DNA of 64,000 nucleotides, taken from contig DATGMD010000044.1 of assembly GCA_035293805.1 (NCBI GenBank), positions 1 to 64,000 of the forward strand, read 5' to 3'. Below, piece after piece: positions 39,420 to 47,782 of this stretch. The notes under the pieces were generated by a model. It made no database searches. It was not told the DNA's origin and saw nothing but the letters and a program-made list of their open reading frames with translations. Source of the DNA: JAJPHF01 sp035293805 (GTDB taxonomy: Bacteria; Chloroflexota; UBA6077; JAJPHF01). Each line of letters starts with the position of its first letter. Within the stretch, counting starts at the first letter, position 1. The position numbers and the translations under genes were made by a program.

Positions 39420-40862
39420 CTAGGATGCCCCGCCAACCGGCCGGTCAGGTGCGTTCCTGACGGGGGCGCTCGGGTCCGGCAGTGCCGGCACGGCCGGGAT
39501 CGTCGGCGCCTGGGGCGCGGCGGGCCGCGGAGCCGCGGCCGGCACCTCCACGCGCTCCAGCCGCGGCCCGGCGATGTCCTTCCGCTTCGCCACCACCCGG
39601 TAGCTGAAGGCCAGACCCCCGGTGCCCCCCTGAGCCTCGCGCACTTCGAAGGCACCAGCGCCCTTGTTGCTCACGTAGAGCCCCTTGGTGTCGCCCTCGG
39701 GGGTTAGGAACACGTGGTAGTTCCCGCCGTGTACCAGCGCCGCGAAGTCCCGGTCAAGTTGCACGCTGGCCCGGCCATTCGCCAGTTGCTCTTGGCCGAA
39801 GTCTTCGAACCACGACTCGGGCGACTCGACACAGTACAGCCGCCGGTAGGAGCCGTCCGGGTGCGGCACCGCCGCTGACTTCGGCCCGCCCAGCACGGTG
39901 AAGGCGCCGTTCACCTGCACCGGGCCGTCGAAGCGGGCCGCGAAGCCATTGGCCGGCCCGGTGCCGTAGACGCCGGTGCCGCTGCTGGAGGCGCCGAACA
40001 CCCCGATGCTGCTGTTGCTGGTCCCGAGCACCCCCACGTTGCCATTGGACGAGCCGTACACGCCAGTCCCGCTGTTCGAGGTGCCAATCGCTGCGTAGCT
40101 GGTGGGCGAGGTCGCGTAGAGGCCGTACTGGCTGAGCGAGTTGGCATACACTCCGACGCTGCTCGCCGACGTGCCGAGCACGCCGACGTTGCCGTTAGAG
40201 CTACCCTGGCAGCCCACGCCGGTGTTGGATTGGCCCACGACCCCCGTTGCACTGGAGCTGGAGAGGCCATACACGCCGGCCGACTGCCCTGGGGCTGCCA
40301 GAGCCCGAGAGTTCGCATCGGCGACGCCGAGAACGCCAATGCCCGGGGCCGCACCGCTCCGCCCAGAATTGCCCCGCACGCCGACCCCCGACCCCGCGTC
40401 CCCGCGCACGCCCCCCGAAGTCGCGGCGATGGACTGCCCAAACACCCCCGCCACCGTAGCGTCCGAGGCGCTGGTCTGCCCCGCCACCCCCCGCCCAGAA
40501 TTCGAGGTCCCGACAAGGGCATCGCCGGTCTGGGTGGTACCTATTACACCCGTGCCACTCCCGAGATGGACAATGTGTAGCACGTCCGAGCTGCCCGTCG
40601 ATGTCACCGCCTGCATGCATGTGACGCTGGAGTCGATCTCCATCGCTTGAAATGTGAACGGGTCGGGCGTATGCGTCAGTATGGTCTTGCCGGTACTCGT
40701 GTTGTTTTGGCCCACTATGAGGGCGCTGCCGTCGGTCGCACTGGCTACCCGCTCGCCGGCCTTTGTGAGCACGCCCGCGATCACCGCCGCTACCCCCGCC
40801 AGCACCCCCCGCCGCGCGACATGCCCGCCTGTCCGCGGTCCCAGCGCCTGCTGCGCGTCCAT
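39420..40862 (-). CDS. Exported repeat protein with tail-fibre-like GVxG repeats, 480 aa
   Basis: The N-terminus has RRGVLAGVAAVIAGVLT, a Tat-like signal. Residues about 90-320 carry repeated units of the type GVxGxSxSxxGVxGxS (for example NVGVLGTSNSSIGVFGASS), as in beta-helix phage tail fibres and some Chloroflexota surface proteins. The C-terminal 150 residues form a different domain (ESWFEDFG, HVFLTPEGDTKGLYV) followed by a Pro-rich tail. GGGAGGGG precedes ATG 40862. Probably a surface adhesin or a carbohydrate-binding fibre; the repeats probably form a shaft. Confidence 0.75.
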   Translation of the reverse strand: MDAQQALGPRTGGHVARRGVLAGVAAVIAGVLTKAGERVASATDGSALIVGQNNTSTGKTILTHTPDPFTFQAMEIDSSVTCMQAVTSTGSSDVLHIVHLGSGTGVIGTTQTGDALVGTSNSGRGVAGQTSASDATVAGVFGQSIAATSGGVRGDAGSGVGVRGNSGRSGAAPGIGVLGVADANSRALAAPGQSAGVYGLSSSSATGVVGQSNTGVGCQGSSNGNVGVLGTSASSVGVYANSLSQYGLYATSPTSYAAIGTSNSGTGVYGSSNGNVGVLGTSNSSIGVFGASSSGTGVYGTGPANGFAARFDGPVQVNGAFTVLGGPKSAAVPHPDGSYRRLYCVESPESWFEDFGQEQLANGRASVQLDRDFAALVHGGNYHVFLTPEGDTKGLYVSNKGAGAFEVREAQGGTGGLAFSYRVVAKRKDIAGPRLERVEVPAAAPRPAAPQAPTIPAVPALPDPSAPVRNAPDRPVGGAS

Positions 40863-41068
40863 CGCTCTCCCCTCCCTTGTGCGGCCGTGTTCCGGACCGC
40901 TGTCGCGCTCAGGATGCGCGACCACGAGGTTTCTGTCAATACGCGCGTACCCTGCTGCGCTCGACCGCGCCGCTGCCGCCCGTCGAACCTGCCTGGACAG
41001 CGCCTACCGTAGCTAGATAGCCCGCCCGGGCGCTGAGAAGCCCGGAGCCGTTGGACGGCCTGCGAGGG

Positions 41069-42073
41069 CTACCGGATGACCTCTGTCGCCTGCAGCAGCA
41101 CCTGCTGGGGAATGGTGAGGCCAAGCGCCTGCGCGGTCCTGAGGTTGATGACAAGCTCGAACTCGCGCGGCTGTTCGACCGGCAGATCGGCGGGCTTGGC
41201 CCCTCGCAGAATGCGGTCCACAAAGTAGGCTGCCCGCTCCATCTGATCCACGAAGTTCGGCCCGTAGGCCATCAGCCCCCCGGCAGCCGCAAACCCAGGA
41301 TCGCCCGAGATCGTGGGCAAGCCGCTCTGGATGGATAGCTCGACTAGGCGGTCTCGACTCCGGGCAATCAAGGCGTCGAGAATCACGACGATCCCGTCGA
41401 GATGTCCCTCAACAGCCTTCTGATAGGCCCGGTCCAGATCCCCAGGCGTGCGGACGCCCAGGCTCAACAGCTCAATCCCTCCGGTCTCTGCCCCGATGAG
41501 CGTTTCGCCATACTCGCGGGCCATGGCCGGGTCCCCACGGTTAAAGATGGCACCCACGCGCTCCGCGCCAGGCACTGCCTCCTTGAGTAGTTGCAGTCGC
41601 TTGCCAGCCAGCTCCGGCGCCATCTCGGACACACCTGTGATATTGCCGCCCGGGTGCGCGAAGCTCTCCACCAGCCTGGTGCCGACCGGATCAGCGTGAG
41701 AGGCAAAGACAATCGGGATCGTCTGGGTGGCCTCCGTCATCGCTCGGGCCGCCGGCTCGCCGCTCGTCACGATTACCGCCGGCCGCAATCCGACGAGTTC
41801 AGCCGCCAGGTCCGGGAGTCGCTCCACCTGCCCGTCGCCTAACCGCCGCTCGATGGTGAGGTTCTGCCCCTCAATCCAGCCCCGCTCCTGCAGGGCGTGC
41901 TGGAGCGCTTCCAGGCGGGGGCCGACGAGTGTGAGACTCTGCGGGCTGAGATAGCCGATCTGGTAGACCATCGCCGCCGGGGGCGCCTGCCCCGGCAGCC
42001 GCCCACACCCCGCGAGCAGCCCCAACCCGGCCGCTCCCGCTCCCCACACGAATCGGCGGCGACTCACTCGCAT
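41069..42073 (-). CDS. ABC transporter substrate-binding lipoprotein (COG2984 type), 334 aa
   Basis: The N-terminus is a Tat-type signal with a lipobox (RVSRRRFVWGAGAAGLGLLAGC). The fold matches the TrpX-like ABC_sub_bind family: IGYLSPQSLTLVGPR, PDLAAELVGLRPAVIVTSG, PIVFASHADPVGTRLVESFAHPGGNITG and the C-terminal INLRTAQALGLTIPQQVLLQA. ATG 42073 is preferred over 42079 and 42130 from spacing to GGGACGG. No permease or ATPase is adjacent, so the transport system is incomplete here. Confidence 0.88.
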   Translation of the reverse strand: MRVSRRRFVWGAGAAGLGLLAGCGRLPGQAPPAAMVYQIGYLSPQSLTLVGPRLEALQHALQERGWIEGQNLTIERRLGDGQVERLPDLAAELVGLRPAVIVTSGEPAARAMTEATQTIPIVFASHADPVGTRLVESFAHPGGNITGVSEMAPELAGKRLQLLKEAVPGAERVGAIFNRGDPAMAREYGETLIGAETGGIELLSLGVRTPGDLDRAYQKAVEGHLDGIVVILDALIARSRDRLVELSIQSGLPTISGDPGFAAAGGLMAYGPNFVDQMERAAYFVDRILRGAKPADLPVEQPREFELVINLRTAQALGLTIPQQVLLQATEVIR

Positions 42074-42249
42074 GGCCATCCGTCCCACCAGCGTGCTCAC
42101 ATCGGCAAATGCCGTAGCTATGATACACATCAGCAGCGCGCCCAGACTATCGCCGGCTTGACCCCGGGACCGCTAGCCCGTAGCGTCTCGCCTGCCCTCC
42201 CACCGTCGCTCGACGGTGAAGACCCGCCCGCTCTTGGCCGCGCACCACA

Positions 42250-42389
42250 GCCGCTCGCGCGCCAGGTGAGCAGCCACGGTCTGGCAGCAGCTTCCGTCTG
42301 CCCACCCGCGGCGAACGTGGTGTTTCGTACTTGGCTGGGGGCCGCACCCCCGGTCGGCCGCCTGGTCAACCGGGCTGCAACCCCCAGTA
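42250..42389. repeat. Dispersed intergenic repeat, copy C (diverged)
   Basis: GCGCGCCAGGTGAGCAGCCA at the start and GGGCTGCAACCCCCAGTA at the end align with copies A and B; the middle differs. It lies in a 500-bp noncoding gap. Confidence 0.45.
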
Positions 42390-42528
42390 GCGTGCGAACA
42401 GGCGCATGGGTCAGGAAGCAGATCCCGCCGCACCGGCTGGCGGGGAGGGGGAGTCTAGCGGACTTCTTTGATAACAGCGGGGCGCCGAGCCAGCGGCTTG
42501 GGGAATGCTCGCCATTGGGGTGGTTCCA

Positions 42529-42594
42529 CCAGGCGCGGCCGAGCCGGCCCTCGGGATTTACAAGCTCCAGCGGGTCAGGCTCGGCCGCACCTGG
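42529..42594. terminator. 17-bp inverted repeat
   Basis: CCAGG-GCGGCCGAGCC (42529-42545) pairs with 42578-42594 with one mismatch and a 32-nt loop, 38 bp downstream (minus sense) of the hemerythrin stop. It is probably its terminator. Confidence 0.5.
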
Positions 42595-42632
42595 CGAACG
42601 TGGCAGAGGAGTGAGCGCGCCCCGTCCGGGGC

Positions 42633-43139
42633 TTAATCGCCCACGTGTTTAATGGCGTCGCTGACGGCTCCGAGTGCCCCGCTGACGCCCGCGCCAGCCG
42701 TCGCCGCTGTCTTCGCTGCCTCGACCTTGCCCCCGGCCTGCTCGAGCCGCTCCGGGCCCCAGGCCTGCCGGATCAGCGGCCAGAACTCGGTCTCTTCCAT
42801 CTCGATGTGCTGCGCGAGCGCCTGGTGCAGCTGCTCGACCATGCTCAGGAACTGGGCGTCACGCGAGTCGAGGCGGCCGATCTCGTCCATCATGCTCGTG
42901 GCCTGCTGGACCATCTGTTCGTGGCGCCGGTGCCAGGCAGAAAGCATGGGCGCGCGATCGCCGACGTCCTTCACGGCCGGATCGTACACGAACCGTTCCT
43001 CGATCTGCTCGTGCGCCGTTAGCTCCGGCCGTAGCTTGGCCCACAGTGCGCCCCGTTGATCGGGACTTGCCCCCTCGATCTTCTGGAAGGCGGCCTTCGC
43101 GTCCACGTGCATCTGCCTGAGAATTTCTAGCGCGTCCAG
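42633..43139 (-). CDS. Hemerythrin-domain protein, 168 aa
   Basis: A di-iron, helical-bundle domain that senses or binds oxygen. HEQIEERFVYDP, AWHRRHEQMVQ and QHIEMEETEFWPLIRQ contain the expected His and Glu ligands. The first ATG is 43112, but the frame upstream reads LDALEILRQMHVDAKAAF, just like the start of other hemerythrins, and GAGGAGG lies 5 nt before CTG 43139. I therefore use CTG as the start. The C-terminal tail (about 135-168) is Ala/Gly-rich and unlike the family. Confidence 0.85.
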   Translation of the reverse strand: MDALEILRQMHVDAKAAFQKIEGASPDQRGALWAKLRPELTAHEQIEERFVYDPAVKDVGDRAPMLSAWHRRHEQMVQQATSMMDEIGRLDSRDAQFLSMVEQLHQALAQHIEMEETEFWPLIRQAWGPERLEQAGGKVEAAKTAATAGAGVSGALGAVSDAIKHVGD

Positions 43140-43569
43140 GGTTGCCTCCTCGTCTCAGTGCGCGCGACCCGCCGCGGGCATAGTACCTGCCCGCTCCCGG
43201 CGTGCCGGCGCAGCAGCGTCGGCAACATGGGTGCAGGACCTGTGCCGGCCAGTACCGGCGCGGTTGCCACAGGCCTTGAGCGCGTCGGAGCGCGACCAGC
43301 GAGGGTAGGGCAAGGCATTGGCCTCGGCCGCCCCACCGTGGGGACTGCTGCCCCCAATGCCGGCGAGCCCGAGATAGGCCGGGGCTCGTCCCCTGCTGCC
43401 CAACTAACCCTGCCCGGCGGATCATCCTGATAACCGTCGGAAGGCCAGGCTCCCGCGCTCGGCGGGAGCTTGCGCGCCGCCCCGCCCCATCAACGGGCAG
43501 GATGGCCGACGCAGCGCCATCTGGCTGATACAGGGGTCATACCAAATCCGGGGGTGGCGTTCCCTTACG

Positions 43570-43648
43570 CCCTCTCCCTCTGGGAGAGGGTCGGGTTGAG
43601 GGCCCGCCTCCGTCGGCGAACCCCAGGGCCGGATCGGATATCAGTGGG
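43570..43648. repeat. GGGAGAGGG palindromic repeat
   Basis: CCCTCTCC-CTCTGGGAGAGGGTCGGG-TTGAGGGC followed by a tail ending CGGATCGGATATCAGTGGG. A similar tail (CGGATTCGATTTCAGT) is next to the copy at 63.36 kb. Confidence 0.65.
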
Positions 43649-43752
43649 TAGCCAATTCGCGGCCGAGCCCACCAACCGCCAAGCAGTCGGGGATTGCGAG
43701 GTCAAGAGCGCCGCAAGACCGCCCCGATCCTGCCGCAGCGACGGCGGCCAGC

Positions 43753-43781
43753 AAAAAAGCCCTTCGGCGTACCGAAGGGCT
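43753..43781 (-). terminator. Intrinsic terminator of the tRNA-Ser transcript
   Basis: On the minus strand, a perfect 10-bp stem AGCCCTTCGG/CCGAAGGGCT with loop TACG is followed by six T. It ends the two-tRNA transcript. Confidence 0.92.
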
Positions 43782-43785
43782 GGGG

Positions 43786-43875
43786 CGGAGGGGGAGGGAT
43801 TCGAACCCTCGGCCCAGGGATTACCCAGGCTCCCGCTTAGCAGGCGGGTGCACTAGACCACTATGCGACCCCTCC
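43786..43875 (-). tRNA. tRNA-Ser (anticodon GCT)
   Basis: Acceptor GGAGGGG/CCCCTCC, anticodon stem CCCGC/GCGGG with loop CTGCTAA, a long variable arm and T loop TTCGAAT. CCA is not encoded. It lies 30 bp downstream of tRNA-Ser(TGA). Confidence 0.95.
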
Positions 43876-43905
43876 AGGGTCGACTCTGCGCTTGAGCGGC
43901 GGCGG

Positions 43906-43988
43906 CGGAGGGGGAGGGATTCGAACCCCCGGGACTTGCGTCCTGCGGTTTTCAAGACCGCCGCATTAAACCGCTCTGCCACCCCTCC
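43906..43988 (-). tRNA. tRNA-Ser (anticodon TGA)
   Basis: Acceptor GGAGGGG/CCCCTCC, anticodon stem GCGGT/ACCGC with loop CTTGAAA, variable arm and T arm GGGGG-TTCGAAT-CCCTC. CCA is not encoded. First gene of the tRNA pair. Confidence 0.95.
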
Positions 43989-44015
43989 AGGCCCACGGGG
44001 GCTGCGTCGTCTGAG

Positions 44016-44045
44016 AGTATACCGGACCCGCCGCCGCTGGCTCAA
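44016..44045 (-). promoter_or_regulatory. tRNA-Ser operon promoter
   Basis: On the minus strand, TTGAGC (44045-44040) and TATACT (44021-44016) are spaced by 18 bp, the same -10 and spacing as the tRNA-Arg promoter. Confidence 0.65.
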
Positions 44046-44080
44046 CCGCTGGCCGCTACTCAACTGGCCCCGCGCGTTGC

Positions 44081-44419
44081 TATCCCCCGCCTGCGCCGGA
44101 CGACCGCCCCCCGCCAATAGCTTCCTCTTTTAGACAGGCCGCGAGGCGCGCCGGAGAGCGCCCGCCGCCCGGCGCGACGTGGTCGCCGGCATTCCCCGTA
44201 CACGCCTCCCCTCGCGCCCGCCGCCCGCGCCCGGCCCGGGGCCTCCCCCGCCGGCCCGGCCCGCGGCAGGAGAGCCGGGGAGTATCGTACGGGGCAAACG
44301 ATGCGACCTTCCGCGCCCGACCAGCACGCGCCAACCCGCGCCCGGCCTAGCACTTAACCATCCGGTAAAGGAGCATCGTTTGACCGTTCCTCGGATAAAC
44401 TCATACGCCCGCGAGTGGC
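44081..44419 (+). repeat. 335-bp noncoding repeat, copy 1 (inverted partner at 58117-58451)
   Basis: About 340 bp that align over their full length with the reverse complement of 58117-58451 (about 90% by eye, with small indels). The best-conserved blocks are near 44280-44331 (from GGAGTATCGTACGGGG onward) and 44371-44402 (GGAGCATCGTTTGACCG... to GGATAAACT). Inside, CAAACGATGC and GCATCGTTTG form an inverted repeat bracketing about 65 nt. Frames in the two copies are broken by indels, so it is probably not coding. Confidence 0.9.
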
Positions 44420-44433
44420 CCCGCGCGGCGGGC

Positions 44434-44712
44434 TCACGCGGGCGGCAGGTGCCAGGCCCGCCCGTTCAGCTGTTCCCGCGAGAGGTTCAAGTGTACCTGC
44501 CGGCCCACGACCGACCGCACCGCGTCGATTGGCAGGTAGAGCTGGTTCGCATTCTGGAGGCCCCCGCCCACCTGGACGTAGTGGAGCCCGTGGCGCTCCA
44601 GCACCCCCTCGACCTCCCCTACGAACTGTCCGAGGTCGATGTGATTCGCCGGGTCGACGTGGTGCGCGTAAACAGCATAGCCGGGCTGGATCGCGGCGGG
44701 ATCAACGGCCAT
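44434..44712 (-). CDS. PRC-barrel-like / DUF2171-type small protein, 92 aa
   Basis: The pattern PGYAVYAHHVDPANHIDLGQFVGEVEGVLER with the closing YLPIDAVRSVVGRQVHLNLSREQL resembles small PRC-barrel (DUF2171) proteins, which set a short beta barrel for protein or RNA contact. ATG 44712 is preceded by a weak GACGAAGAG. It diverges from citrate synthase, with a -10-like box between. Confidence 0.65.
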   Translation of the reverse strand: MAVDPAAIQPGYAVYAHHVDPANHIDLGQFVGEVEGVLERHGLHYVQVGGGLQNANQLYLPIDAVRSVVGRQVHLNLSREQLNGRAWHLPPA

Positions 44713-44791
44713 CTCTTCGTCACCGTGGGGCCGACTGCGCCGTGCGCCCCCGCCCGTTCGCGGGACGCGGCACGGCTGCCCGAACTATGAG

Positions 44792-44797
44792 TATACT
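44792..44797 (+). promoter_or_regulatory. -10 element upstream of citrate synthase
   Basis: TATACT lies 60 bp before the citrate synthase start. I see no good -35. Confidence 0.35.
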
Positions 44798-44856
44798 GAA
44801 TGCGCAGGCCCGTGCGCGGCGGTGCGCTCGGCCGACTCGATGCGGGAGGGTGAGCC

Positions 44857-45978
44857 ATGACTCAGGCTGCTGCGGGGCTTGAGGACGTCGTCGCTGGCGT
44901 CTCCGAAATCTGCTTCCTCGACGGCATCCAGGGCCGTCTACTGTACCGCGGCTACGATGTCCACGATCTCGTCGCGCACTCCACTTTCGAAGAGGTCGCC
45001 TATCTTCTCTGGCACGGCGACCTGCCCACCCGGGCCCAGCTCGCGGCCCTCAACGAGCAGCTGGCGGCCGAGCGGTCCCTGCCGCCCGCCGTGGTCGACG
45101 TGATGCGCGCCTTCCCACGCGACGCCACCCCGATGGACGTGCTGCGGACGGCCGTCTCCGCGCTCGCCATGTGGGACCCTGAGCTGCCCGACGACTCGCG
45201 CGAGGCCAACCTGCGCAAGGCCGTGCGGCTCACGGCGCGCATCCCCACCATCGTCGCGGCCACCCACCGCCTGCGCGAGAACCAGCCGCTGGTCGCCCCC
45301 GACCCGAAGCTGAACACCGCCCAAAACCTGCTGTACATGCTCCACGGCAAGCGGTCGTCGGAGTTGAACGAGCACACCATGGACGTGGCGCTCATCCTCC
45401 ACGCCGACCACGAGCTGAACGCCTCCACCTTCGCCGCCCGCGTGACAGCCGCGACCCTGGCGCGCATCTACGACGCTATCACGTCCGCCATCGGTGCGCT
45501 CTCCGGACCACTCCACGGTGGCGCGAACGAGCAGGTGATGCGCATGCTCCTGCGCATCCAGACCCCCGACCGTGTGGACAGCTACCTGCAAGAGGCCCTG
45601 GCTCGCAAAGAGAAGATCATGGGCTTCGGCCACCGCGTGTACCGCACCGAGGACCCCCGGGCCACGCACCTGCGCCAGCTCTCTAAGCAGCAGGGCGAGC
45701 TAGCGGGCCAGCCCCAGTGGTGGCAGATGTCGCGGCAGATCGAGGAGAGCCTGCTCAAGTCCAAGGGTCTCTACACAAACGTGGACTTCTACTCGGCGTC
45801 CACCTACTACCTGATGGGCATCCCGATCGACCTGTTCACGCCCGTCTTCGCCTGCAGCCGCATCTCCGGCTGGACGGCGCACGTGCTGGAGCAGTACGCC
45901 AACAACCGCCTCATCCGCCCGCGTGCCGAATACGTCGGACCCACCAACCGCGAGTACGTGCCCATTGACAAGCGGTAG
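44857..45978 (+). CDS. gltA: Citrate synthase (citrate/2-methylcitrate family), 373 aa
   Basis: It condenses acetyl-CoA with oxaloacetate (or propionyl-CoA in the methylcitrate route). The catalytic residues lie in HADHELNASTFAARV, SGPLHGGANEQVM and GFGHRVYRTEDPRA. The short length and RGYDVHDL start fit the type found in Gram-positives and archaea. GGGAGGGTGAGCC precedes ATG 44857. A terminator follows. The two activities cannot be told apart from sequence; no prpB or prpD is adjacent, which favours citrate. Confidence 0.95.
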   Translation: MTQAAAGLEDVVAGVSEICFLDGIQGRLLYRGYDVHDLVAHSTFEEVAYLLWHGDLPTRAQLAALNEQLAAERSLPPAVVDVMRAFPRDATPMDVLRTAVSALAMWDPELPDDSREANLRKAVRLTARIPTIVAATHRLRENQPLVAPDPKLNTAQNLLYMLHGKRSSELNEHTMDVALILHADHELNASTFAARVTAATLARIYDAITSAIGALSGPLHGGANEQVMRMLLRIQTPDRVDSYLQEALARKEKIMGFGHRVYRTEDPRATHLRQLSKQQGELAGQPQWWQMSRQIEESLLKSKGLYTNVDFYSASTYYLMGIPIDLFTPVFACSRISGWTAHVLEQYANNRLIRPRAEYVGPTNREYVPIDKR

Positions 45979-45999
45979 CGTGCCGTGTGGGCGTCACAC

Positions 46000-46031
46000 A
46001 CAAGCCCCCGGTTCAGCAACCGGGGGCTTGT
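46000..46031. terminator. Bidirectional terminator
   Basis: A perfect 14-bp stem (46000-46013 with 46018-46031) and a CAGC loop lie between the convergent gltA and otsA genes. Confidence 0.85.
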
Positions 46032-46057
46032 CGGTGCCTCGCGCGCAAGCGCCGGCA

Positions 46058-47617
46058 CTAGACCGGGAGATGCGCGGCGGCCGCGGCGCGGGGCGCCGCC
46101 GGCCCGACCGGCGCCGTGGAGCGGCCGCGGCGTGGCCCGACCAGACGCGCAACGTCGTCGACCTGGGCGCGCATCCACGCCTGCACGTCCTCGCGCTCGA
46201 TGCCCAGCCGCAGCGCCGCCGCCCGCGCCTCGCGCTCTGCCCGCGGCATCAGCAGCGCGCGCTCGAGCGTCTCCGCCGTGCCCTCCACGTCGGCGGGCGC
46301 GACCGACAGCGCCCAGCCCGCCAGCTGGTTGTGCGCGCCCGCGCCCTCGGACAACACCAATACCCCCGCGCGCTCATTGACGATCGGCCCCTCTTTGGCA
46401 ACAAGGTTCATCCCGTCGAGCACCGGGTTCACCAGCAGCACGTCGTACAGCGTCATGCCCGCCAGCGCCTGTAGGTAATGGTTCTCGTAGAACACCTCGA
46501 TCGGCTGCCAGCCCGGCCGGCCGTGGCGCGCGTTGATGCGCTCCACCAGCGCCATCACCTGCTCGCGGTACCGCCGGTACGCGGGTACCTTCTCGCGCGT
46601 CGGCACCAGGAAGGCCAGGAAGCGCACCCGGCCGCGCAGCTCGGGCCGCCGCCGCAGCAAGCGGTCGAACGCCTCGAAGCCGCGCACGATGTTCTTGCTC
46701 GGGTCCATGCGGTCCACCCGCACGATCGTGCGCTCGCCCGCCAGCGCCGCCAGCCGGGCGACGTGGCGCCGCGCCTCGGCGGACCGCACCACGCGCCTCA
46801 GCCGCGCCGGGTCCACCGAGATCGGGTAGGCCCGGACGGCGACCTCGCGTCCTCGGTAGCGCAGCAGGCCCGCGCCCGCATCCACTTCGACGCCCGGCAG
46901 GTTGTCGTAGGCCGTCGCCAGGAAGTTGGTCACGTCCCGCTCGGTCTGCAAGCCGACGATGTCATTGGCTACCATGCTCTCGCATATCGCGCGGCGCATC
47001 ACTTGCGGCAGCAGTTGCCAGTAGCGCGGCTCCGGCCAAGGGATGTGCGTGAAGTGCTGCAGCACCGCGTCCGGCACCCGCTCGCGGATGCGTGCGGCCG
47101 CCAGGTAGAGATGATAGTCTTGCAGCATCACGGCTGCGTCGCCGCCCCGCTCCAGCTCGGCCACCACGGCGTCTGCGAACGCGGCGTTGGCGGGCACGTA
47201 GCCGCTCTCCCAGGCGTCCCACATGCGCGCGTCGATCTTCGGCTCGTACGGCGCGTTCCAGAGATAATGTTGCAGGAACCAGATCACCCGATTGGCAAAG
47301 ACCTCGTAGTACTTGCGGTAGACGTCGCGCGGTAGCACGACAAATCCCTGAGAGAACCATTCGTCCGAGGCGGTAAGCCCTTCCGCCGCGGCCCGACGGT
47401 CGCCCTCGGTCATCGCGCAGGCGATCCACCGTACGGGCCGCTGGCCCCGCACGGCTTCCAGGGCCGTCACCACGCCGCCGCTCCCGCGTGTAGGGCGCAA
47501 GCGGCCGTCGCGCGTCACGTCATAGGTGACCGGTCCGCGGTTGCTGACCAGTAGCAGTCGCTCGCCGGACGGGGCGTCGTCGGTGAAGGTGGTCGTCGTC
47601 GTATCCTCAGTAGCCAT
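46058..47617 (-). CDS. otsA: Trehalose-6-phosphate synthase, 519 aa
   Basis: GT20 enzyme that joins UDP- or GDP-glucose to glucose-6-phosphate, for osmotic and stress protection. LVSNRGPVTYDVTRDGRLRPTRGSGGVV, VMLQDYHLYLAAARIRE, ANDIVGLQTERDVTNFL, VDRMDPSKNIVRGFEAFDRLL and NPVLDGMNLVAKE are all family motifs. ATG 47617 follows GCGGGGGGCAG. No OtsB phosphatase is next to it, so dephosphorylation must be encoded elsewhere. It diverges from the sensor-kinase-like gene. Confidence 0.93.
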   Translation of the reverse strand: MATEDTTTTTFTDDAPSGERLLLVSNRGPVTYDVTRDGRLRPTRGSGGVVTALEAVRGQRPVRWIACAMTEGDRRAAAEGLTASDEWFSQGFVVLPRDVYRKYYEVFANRVIWFLQHYLWNAPYEPKIDARMWDAWESGYVPANAAFADAVVAELERGGDAAVMLQDYHLYLAAARIRERVPDAVLQHFTHIPWPEPRYWQLLPQVMRRAICESMVANDIVGLQTERDVTNFLATAYDNLPGVEVDAGAGLLRYRGREVAVRAYPISVDPARLRRVVRSAEARRHVARLAALAGERTIVRVDRMDPSKNIVRGFEAFDRLLRRRPELRGRVRFLAFLVPTREKVPAYRRYREQVMALVERINARHGRPGWQPIEVFYENHYLQALAGMTLYDVLLVNPVLDGMNLVAKEGPIVNERAGVLVLSEGAGAHNQLAGWALSVAPADVEGTAETLERALLMPRAEREARAAALRLGIEREDVQAWMRAQVDDVARLVGPRRGRSTAPVGPAAPRAAAAAHLPV

Positions 47618-47782
47618 CTGCCCCCCGCTGCCGTGCCGGCCCCGGATCACAGAGGCCTTACGAGACCGGACGGTCGGCCGCCCCGCGCTTTGCAAGAAGC
47701 GTACCATATCTACGGCATCCCCGGTCCTGGCACGCTTCGTGCAAACATCTTGCGTGATTGCCTCGCCGAGGAGGCAAACGCT

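Noticed and set aside
44179..44790. A 203-codon plus frame across the 335-bp repeat, and the related frame at 58132-58494
   Set aside because: The shared peptide breaks down at indels between the two copies, and there is no ribosome site; the repeat looks noncoding.
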